From: Candidatus Poseidoniaceae archaeon | GTDB taxonomy: Archaea; Thermoplasmatota; Poseidoniia; Poseidoniales; Poseidoniaceae | DNA: 11,593 nucleotides | Reading direction: 5' to 3' | Assembly: GCA_022425185.1 (NCBI GenBank) | Contig: JAKMFY010000057.1 | Location: 1-11,593, forward strand | Shown: positions 6,317-11,593 of the stretch, one piece after another | Layout: every line of letters begins with the position of its first letter | Position numbering within the stretch: the first letter of the stretch is position 1 | The notes under the pieces: model-generated | Seen by the model: the letters and a program-made list of their open reading frames with translations, nothing else | Databases searched by the model: none | What the model was told of the DNA's origin: nothing | Position numbers and translations under genes: made by a program

Positions 6317-9300
6317 TTGTTGATTCCCAAATCTGTTCCTTCAGGTCCACACATTCGAAGTTCTCCTTTGTAGAATGGGCATTTTTTGCAGATATCAATT
6401 GAATCCATTGGAAGCCTTTTCGGCTCGCTAACATCATTCTGATTTGCAGTTAGCAATGCAATCCATTCCAAAAGTCCTGAGAGTTCAGACTGTGCTTCCT
6501 CAAACATCTCCAAAGGCATTTCAACAAGTCTTCCGGATGTACTGATGAGCAAAGCAGGTGGCTTAATACTGCGACGTTCATCTTGCGGCTTGAACGATTC
6601 TTGCTTCTGGAATACCATTGAATAAAGAGTAAGTTGGAGGCGGTGGTTTCGTAACATCTCAATCTCTTCTGCGTTTTGAGGAGAGGATGAATCCCAATCT
6701 TCTATTTCTTTTTGTAAACGATGTTTCGATAGATCATCTGTTCTCGAACCAGAGGTTTTCAAGTCAACAACCTGAAGCCATTTCTTATCTGCCTCGCAGC
6801 CTGCTAGAACAATATCGGCTTGTCCTTCAAAGGTGATATCTACGTTCTGAATCTGAGTGATAATCGATTGGGAAAGACCTGATGTCGGATTGCGATAAAC
6901 ATCGGTTAATTCTACATCTCTTGTGAAATAGAACGATGCTTCAGTTTGTAGCCCTTCTACAAATTGTCCGTTTACTTCCATCCCTTCTGCTAATTTCCCC
7001 AGCGAGCCTTTCGATAATAATTCAGCAAGCTCGATAATTCTGGCTCGCGTTTGTTGTTGCTCTTCATACGAAAGTTTGTGCCATTCAGGTTCAGAAGTGA
7101 TTGCATCATCGATTTCTTTCGATTCAAGTAATCGATTATCTTGGCCATTTAACCATTCGGAGGAAAGTGGTGAATCATCAGATTGCATTGTTGCTGGATT
7201 CGCAAGACCTATCTCAACAAGGCGGTGGAACATCGAACCGAATGATGTTGCTGAAGGCCAACCAACATAGGATTCCCCATCGTAATCCTCTCCTCCGGTT
7301 CTGTCCTTAAGTTCCTCTTCACTGACTATGGTTCTTGCCTTCGATTGGATATCGAACGGCTCGGCTTGCCAACCACGCACATGGTTTAGCCAGAATCGCC
7401 TACGACACGAGTGCGCCGCATCTAAGCCGTGTGCAGTCATTTTTAGCGACGGTGAGATGGTTGTGACTTCGGATTCAGATTCTTCATCAATCTGATAATC
7501 TAGATTTGATTCTAATTCAAGCCATTCGCTTAGAACTGAGACCGGGGTTTGATGTGTAAAGCAACTTGGGTGATGATAAATTCGAATGCCATTCACTGAA
7601 TCTTGTGGAAGGCCTGAGGATGAAAAGACATCCATTGGATCGAGAATTAATTCAATGTCTTTGTAATCATCCAAGCGCTCAGTCGGCTCGTCTCCTTCCA
7701 AACTCCATGGTTGCTCAGCACAAGATAGAACCCCCATGTGTCGCAGTCCATCTAAGAGTAAATCCCCCATGTTATTTCCCGAGATGTTTCCGGTTACTAG
7801 AATGAAGCCTTCTGTTGACATTGAACTCGTCTTTGAAGGGGAACCTGCAAAGATAAGGCGATCACGCACTCTGGTGAGAGCGACGTAGAATTGGCGTCGT
7901 AACTCAGCCAGATTCTGTGCCTTATTCATTTGATTTGCAAGCATCCAGAGTCCATCAATTGGCTTGTCTTTTGATTTCCAAGGTTGTATTCTTCCTGCAA
8001 TGACATCCGGAGTAATGAGGACATTCTTTTGGGCATCGTTGCTCGAACTTCGCCGCCCTGCTTCAAACAATCCTGTTACAATAACAACTGGTGCCTGCAA
8101 TCCTTTCGCTCCATGTATTGTCATAATCTGAATTGCCCCACTTGTAGGAGAGGATGTCGCTTGTGGACCTTTGTTCTCGAGCGAGGCCAGGGCATCCATT
8201 CTTGCGAGCATTGCACTTGGTTCATGCCCACATTCTGAACCAATTTTATACAGTAAAGCACACCATGTTTCAGCGACTTGGCGCTCTGATTCATCAGGAT
8301 AAGTTGTCAGAAGATCGCTGTAATCCAGCACGACATCAAAGATCTCGTGTAAGGCTCCTTTGTCGATGAGGGAGGAAAGGGTCGATAGAAGATTACCGAT
8401 TGGTGTTTCAGAGAAATACGTCGGAAGATGGTGCCAATAATTCTGAACATCTTTCACTTCAAAAATTTCCTCAATTTGAAGCGATGTTGCACCCACAATT
8501 GGAGAACGAATGAGCCCATGCGCAGCTAAACGTGAGGACGGTTTTGCAAGAAGAGAAAGTACTGAGAGTAAAGGTTTGACGATGGGTTGTTGTAGCAATT
8601 GGCCTTGCTTATCGGCCAATACTGGCAAGCCTCGTTCTTGTAATCTCTTGATCAAATCAGGAATATGTTTTCTTGAATGAACGAGAATCATCACATCCTC
8701 TGGAGAGATGATTTCTTCGGGCTCAATATCAACGTAATCTTGTTCTTCAGATGACCAGAGTTTCGTTGCATGACCCCTGACGAGAGAATCGAGTCTAGCA
8801 GCGATGAGTTCGTGTTCAAGATGTCTTGGGTTTGCAGATTCTGAATCAAATAAGTGGTATCCAACCTCCAAATCCAAGGGAAGGGCTCCGATTTCTGATT
8901 GAGTTGGCAGCAACCATTCCAACACACCTCCTCTATCTGTTTCTCTGCCTGCATGAAGAGGCTGGGCTGAAGCATGGAAGTCCCCAGGGAATTGATGATG
9001 GCGTTCAGAGAAAGTGTCATCAAAAATATGGTTTAATGTGTTGAGTAAACGAGGCGCTGTACGGAAGTTGGTTGTTAATTCAATGTGTCCTTCTTGGCGT
9101 TGGAGGATTACTCTGTCTTCTATCGCAGTACCAAAATCATTGATTCCAAAGGAAACATAATCCCACGTCGCTGAGGATTCATCAGAAGACATTTCACTTG
9201 CTTGAATGAAGGAACCTGTCTCCCCACCTGCACCTACTGGGCGAGGATCTCGGCCGTGCCCTTGTTGAGCAATATGCTCCATTCTTGGTTCATGTTCTTC

Positions 9301-11286
9301 GAGGCGATTAGCCAGGCGAATTGAGGCAACCATTCGGCGCATTACGGTAACTTCTGCCTGTCTGAATCGGTAAATACTCTGCTTCATGTCTCCAACAATA
9401 CAGACCGTTGGATCCCAAGGCCCTAGGGGACGTGGTGTCTCATCAGATGCATCCATTCTATGCCCCCAAAGTCGTGCTAAAAGGCGTGCATGCTCCGGGT
9501 TTGTATCTTGATATTCATCGATGATGAACGCACCGTAGCGTGCCCGTATCTGTTGAAGAAGAGCATATCTCCTTCGTAGATCGTTTTGTTTTTCTTCATC
9601 CCCTTGCATCAAGTGAAGCGCTCTACGGATATGCTCGTCAGTCCATGCTTCTTCTCCTAAATCATCCAAAGCTTGAACCGCTTGAGGAGGGTAATAATGG
9701 CGAACAATTTCCGGGCAACGTACGAGCAATAAGTCGCCCACCATCAATTGTACATCATCAAAATCATGAGCCTCTTCTTGAGCTTTAAGATGGCGAAGAA
9801 GATCTTTGCAGCCAGCATGAACAGTATACAAATCATCCAGAACTTCAACCTGGAGTTCTCTTGAAACCCGTAGATTCCCATGTGGAGGATCCCTGCAAGG
9901 CGCAGTCCCGATATCTGTGACATCGTACTTCTCATTTGCATCCCTAAAGGCAAAATCGCGTTGTGGGTTAAGAGCATAAGATGCGCGTGAAAGCATCATT
10001 AGAAGGCGCCCATCTTCTGGATTGTGAAGACGGTTTCGAAGCAATGTGGCCGCTTCTTTCGCCTCATCCTGAATTCCTTTTGTAATGGTTTTCGAATCCT
10101 TCTTGGTCATTCCTGGGAAAGAAACTGCCGACCACTTGACAAGGCCTGAATGCCATCCACCGATTGTCTGACTGTGAAATCCACCTGAGTTCAAAATGGT
10201 CGGAGTTGTCTTTTCTATTTGTCCAGGTGCACAGGCAGATACGATAACTTGGTGAATCCATTGAAGCCGAGAAATTGGAGTAGTTGGGAGTGGCTCTCGC
10301 GCTAATTGTGAAAGTTGATTGAAGCGAGTGTTTTCATTTGGAGCACCGCTTGGGTTAACCAAAAACGCATGACGCCCGTCTTTTGTGAAGACTTCTACCC
10401 ATTGATTCAGATATCCATATGCATCTTCAACGACACTATCGATAAGGTGGCCACAGCGTTCGAGAATCATATCCTCTATCAAGAGATAGTTTGGTGGCGA
10501 TGAACCATCCCAAGGCATCTCATTTCGAATCGATCGCATTCTCAACCTTCGCTTGGATTCTTCAACAAACAGAGAAGATTCAAGCAGACCTGTGAGTACA
10601 GTTTGAGCAGAAGATTGCCCGCCCAATCGAATCGCAAGACGATTACGAGCTTCGATGAATTCTTCGCAAGATTGCGTGAGGCCGGCCTCAAACCCATCTC
10701 TTGCATTTCGAATTCTCCAAGCAGCGTTAAGTGCTTGAGTACGTAATAATGGAGCTTGTTCATCTGGTAGTTGATCCCTACTCAAATGCAATGCAACGAG
10801 GTCGATATGTGGTGCAAGCACCTCTCCTAAGAATGAATCAATGGTCGAAATCGGGGCCGCTTCGAGCAACGACATGAGCATGGAAACATCACCTTGATGT
10901 CGCAGACGTGGGTCATGAACTCCTAAACGATCAGTGGTTTTCACAGGTTCAGCTCGGAGGGATTGAATTCTACTCCGTATTCTTGATCGTAGTTCTGCAG
11001 CGGCTTTCCTTGTGAAAGTAATTGCTACGATCTCCTGTGGCAGGAGGCCTTTCCATTCATTCAAAGGAGTCCTATCTCTCTTTGCCGATTTTACTCTACC
11101 AGCTCCGTATGGTTCATTTCGTAACGGAGAGGGCAACACGCAGGTTGCTCTTTGTTCAGGAGAAAGTAAATGCTGAACATAGCGTTCTGCCATGACCGTT
11201 GTTTTTCCAGTACCTGCCCCAGCATCTAATGCAATATGCTGGTCGAGGTTTAATCCCAGCCGCTGACTTCGGTTAAATGGAATCAT
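6313..11286 (-). CDS. AddA/RecB-like UvrD-family (SF1A) helicase fused to a C-terminal RecB-type nuclease with Fe-S cysteines
   Basis: The predicted product is a DNA-end-processing motor with nuclease. Of 1657 residues, the N-terminal two thirds are an SF1A helicase. Walker A is DAGAGTGKTT (K28), motif Ia is ITFTRKAAAELR (89-100), and ISTIDSF is at 146-152. Walker B is IIDEYQDT (D590, E591), and motif III is VGDMKQSIYRFR (631-642). Motif IV is LTTNFR (737-742), motif V is IMTIHGAKGL (1054-1063), and motif VI is RQFYVALTRVRDR (1131-1143). The C-terminal PD-(D/E)XK domain shows SMFHRLVE (H1354), EGQADIV (D1491), VVDLKTSG (D1508, K1510) and QLTLY (Q1551). C1294 together with C1633, C1636 and C1646 fits the four ligands of the 4Fe-4S staple known from AddB and Dna2. 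Inserts lie at about 45-80 (basic) and 655-735. The start is an ATGA overlap with the upstream nuclease-like gene, so the two are coupled. Confidence 0.9.
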   Translation of the reverse strand: MIPFNRSQRLGLNLDQHIALDAGAGTGKTTVMAERYVQHLLSPEQRATCVLPSPLRNEPYGAGRVKSAKRDRTPLNEWKGLLPQEIVAITFTRKAAAELRSRIRSRIQSLRAEPVKTTDRLGVHDPRLRHQGDVSMLMSLLEAAPISTIDSFLGEVLAPHIDLVALHLSRDQLPDEQAPLLRTQALNAAWRIRNARDGFEAGLTQSCEEFIEARNRLAIRLGGQSSAQTVLTGLLESSLFVEESKRRLRMRSIRNEMPWDGSSPPNYLLIEDMILERCGHLIDSVVEDAYGYLNQWVEVFTKDGRHAFLVNPSGAPNENTRFNQLSQLAREPLPTTPISRLQWIHQVIVSACAPGQIEKTTPTILNSGGFHSQTIGGWHSGLVKWSAVSFPGMTKKDSKTITKGIQDEAKEAATLLRNRLHNPEDGRLLMMLSRASYALNPQRDFAFRDANEKYDVTDIGTAPCRDPPHGNLRVSRELQVEVLDDLYTVHAGCKDLLRHLKAQEEAHDFDDVQLMVGDLLLVRCPEIVRHYYPPQAVQALDDLGEEAWTDEHIRRALHLMQGDEEKQNDLRRRYALLQQIRARYGAFIIDEYQDTNPEHARLLARLWGHRMDASDETPRPLGPWDPTVCIVGDMKQSIYRFRQAEVTVMRRMVASIRLANRLEEHEPRMEHIAQQGHGRDPRPVGAGGETGSFIQASEMSSDESSATWDYVSFGINDFGTAIEDRVILQRQEGHIELTTNFRTAPRLLNTLNHIFDDTFSERHHQFPGDFHASAQPLHAGRETDRGGVLEWLLPTQSEIGALPLDLEVGYHLFDSESANPRHLEHELIAARLDSLVRGHATKLWSSEEQDYVDIEPEEIISPEDVMILVHSRKHIPDLIKRLQERGLPVLADKQGQLLQQPIVKPLLSVLSLLAKPSSRLAAHGLIRSPIVGATSLQIEEIFEVKDVQNYWHHLPTYFSETPIGNLLSTLSSLIDKGALHEIFDVVLDYSDLLTTYPDESERQVAETWCALLYKIGSECGHEPSAMLARMDALASLENKGPQATSSPTSGAIQIMTIHGAKGLQAPVVIVTGLFEAGRRSSSNDAQKNVLITPDVIAGRIQPWKSKDKPIDGLWMLANQMNKAQNLAELRRQFYVALTRVRDRLIFAGSPSKTSSMSTEGFILVTGNISGNNMGDLLLDGLRHMGVLSCAEQPWSLEGDEPTERLDDYKDIELILDPMDVFSSSGLPQDSVNGIRIYHHPSCFTHQTPVSVLSEWLELESNLDYQIDEESESEVTTISPSLKMTAHGLDAAHSCRRRFWLNHVRGWQAEPFDIQSKARTIVSEEELKDRTGGEDYDGESYVGWPSATSFGSMFHRLVEIGLANPATMQSDDSPLSSEWLNGQDNRLLESKEIDDAITSEPEWHKLSYEEQQQTRARIIELAELLSKGSLGKLAEGMEVNGQFVEGLQTEASFYFTRDVELTDVYRNPTSGLSQSIITQIQNVDITFEGQADIVLAGCEADKKWLQVVDLKTSGSRTDDLSKHRLQKEIEDWDSSSPQNAEEIEMLRNHRLQLTLYSMVFQKQESFKPQDERRSIKPPALLISTSGRLVEMPLEMFEEAQSELSGLLEWIALLTANQNDVSEPKRLPMDSIDICKKCPFYKGELRMCGPEGTDLGINN

Positions 11287-11593
11287 TTCACATCAACTCC
11301 TATCAAAGCAGAAGGGCAGTCATTCGCAAGTGAACAGTAATTGCAATGTTTACCAGGTGTTGGGTGGTTCCATCCTGAATCACTAGCATCTCTTGCTCGG
11401 ATTGCAGTGGTAAGGCGAGAACTTATCCAGGCTCTAAATGGGTTACTCGTTGGTGTGTTGTCCTCACTTGGAATTCTGTAATGATTTTTTGAAAAAGATG
11501 TTCTTTCCCCCAAGTACAATTCTTCGGGAAGGAAGGCAAAAGCAGGATCAAGTTCGACAAAATGACGAGTTGTATCTCCTACCTCTGAAATAC
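11283..11593 (-). CDS. C-terminal end of an AddB/RecB-like nuclease-family protein (5' part off the right edge)
   Basis: Only the last 102 residues are visible, and the frame runs open to the right edge with no stop. Near the end is HCNYCSLANDCPSAL, a CX2CX5C cluster with cysteines 20, 17 and 11 residues from the C-terminus. This is the spacing of the C-terminal iron-sulfur ligands in AddB and Cas4-type RecB nucleases. A helix with FRAWISSRLTTAIRAR comes before it, as in those proteins. The fourth cysteine and the catalytic residues would lie outside the window. The TGA stop overlaps the helicase ATG, and an AGGAG lies within its last codons. This coupling and the family resemblance suggest it is the AddB-like partner of the helicase-nuclease. 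A stand-alone RecB-family exonuclease is the alternative. Confidence 0.7.
   Translation of the reverse strand, partial: ISEVGDTTRHFVELDPAFAFLPEELYLGERTSFSKNHYRIPSEDNTPTSNPFRAWISSRLTTAIRARDASDSGWNHPTPGKHCNYCSLANDCPSALIGVDVK

Noticed and set aside
8691..9023. Second minus-strand open frame of 110 codons inside the helicase gene.
   Set aside because: It is an out-of-frame shadow of an intact helicase reading frame with all motifs in order.
11283..11340. The terminal CX2CX5C cluster read as Cas4 of a CRISPR system.
   Set aside because: There are no cas1, cas2 or repeat array nearby. Coupling to an AddA-like helicase favours an AddB-type partner.

Overview
The window looks like a stretch of a mesophilic archaeal genome, most plausibly from the Thermoplasmatota, for example the planktonic Marine Group II / Poseidoniales. 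Three things point that way. One gene matches RaSEA, the radical SAM enzyme of archaeosine tRNA modification, a modification restricted to archaea. Start codons are preceded by GGTGAT-type Shine-Dalgarno sequences, and A/T-rich TATA-like boxes lie at promoter distance. The lipid head-group decarboxylase is of the short GS-cleaved type. The assignment to a group below archaea is inference, not something the sequence proves.

Layout, in window order. (1) Minus strand, 1-4468: a compact run of five genes transcribed right to left, with an acidic coiled-coil protein (4468-3701), a membrane-anchored archaetidylserine/phosphatidylserine decarboxylase (about 3692-2838), RaSEA (2820-1654), a 90-residue two-helix membrane protein (1551-1279) and a large polytopic membrane protein (1269 to beyond the left edge). 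The first three are separated by 8 and 17 bases and probably form one operon. A 102-base gap with a TATA-like box precedes the last two, which form a second tight pair 9 bases apart. (2) 4469-4666: a 198-base non-coding gap with a hairpin next to a ribosome binding site and a perfect 12-base palindrome. (3) A divergent pair: proline iminopeptidase on minus (5626-4667) and a SAM-dependent methyltransferase on plus (5696-6316), sharing a 69-base promoter region. (4) Minus strand, 6313-11593: a 1657-residue UvrD-family helicase-nuclease fusion, translationally coupled (ATGA overlap) to an upstream gene of which only the C-terminal 102 residues are visible. That fragment ends in the cysteine cluster of AddB/Cas4-type nucleases.

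The two right-hand genes together look like an archaeal counterpart of the AddAB/RecBCD DNA-end-processing machine, unusual because both partners carry iron-sulfur-type cysteine signatures. The left-hand membrane protein reads like the catalytic subunit of a cbb3-type heme-copper oxidase whose metal-binding histidines are gone. It sits next to a small two-helix membrane partner and is the strongest candidate here for something undescribed. The remaining genes are ordinary housekeeping functions. No tRNA, rRNA, CRISPR array, transposase or integrase was seen, and no stretch longer than 300 bases lacks a gene.
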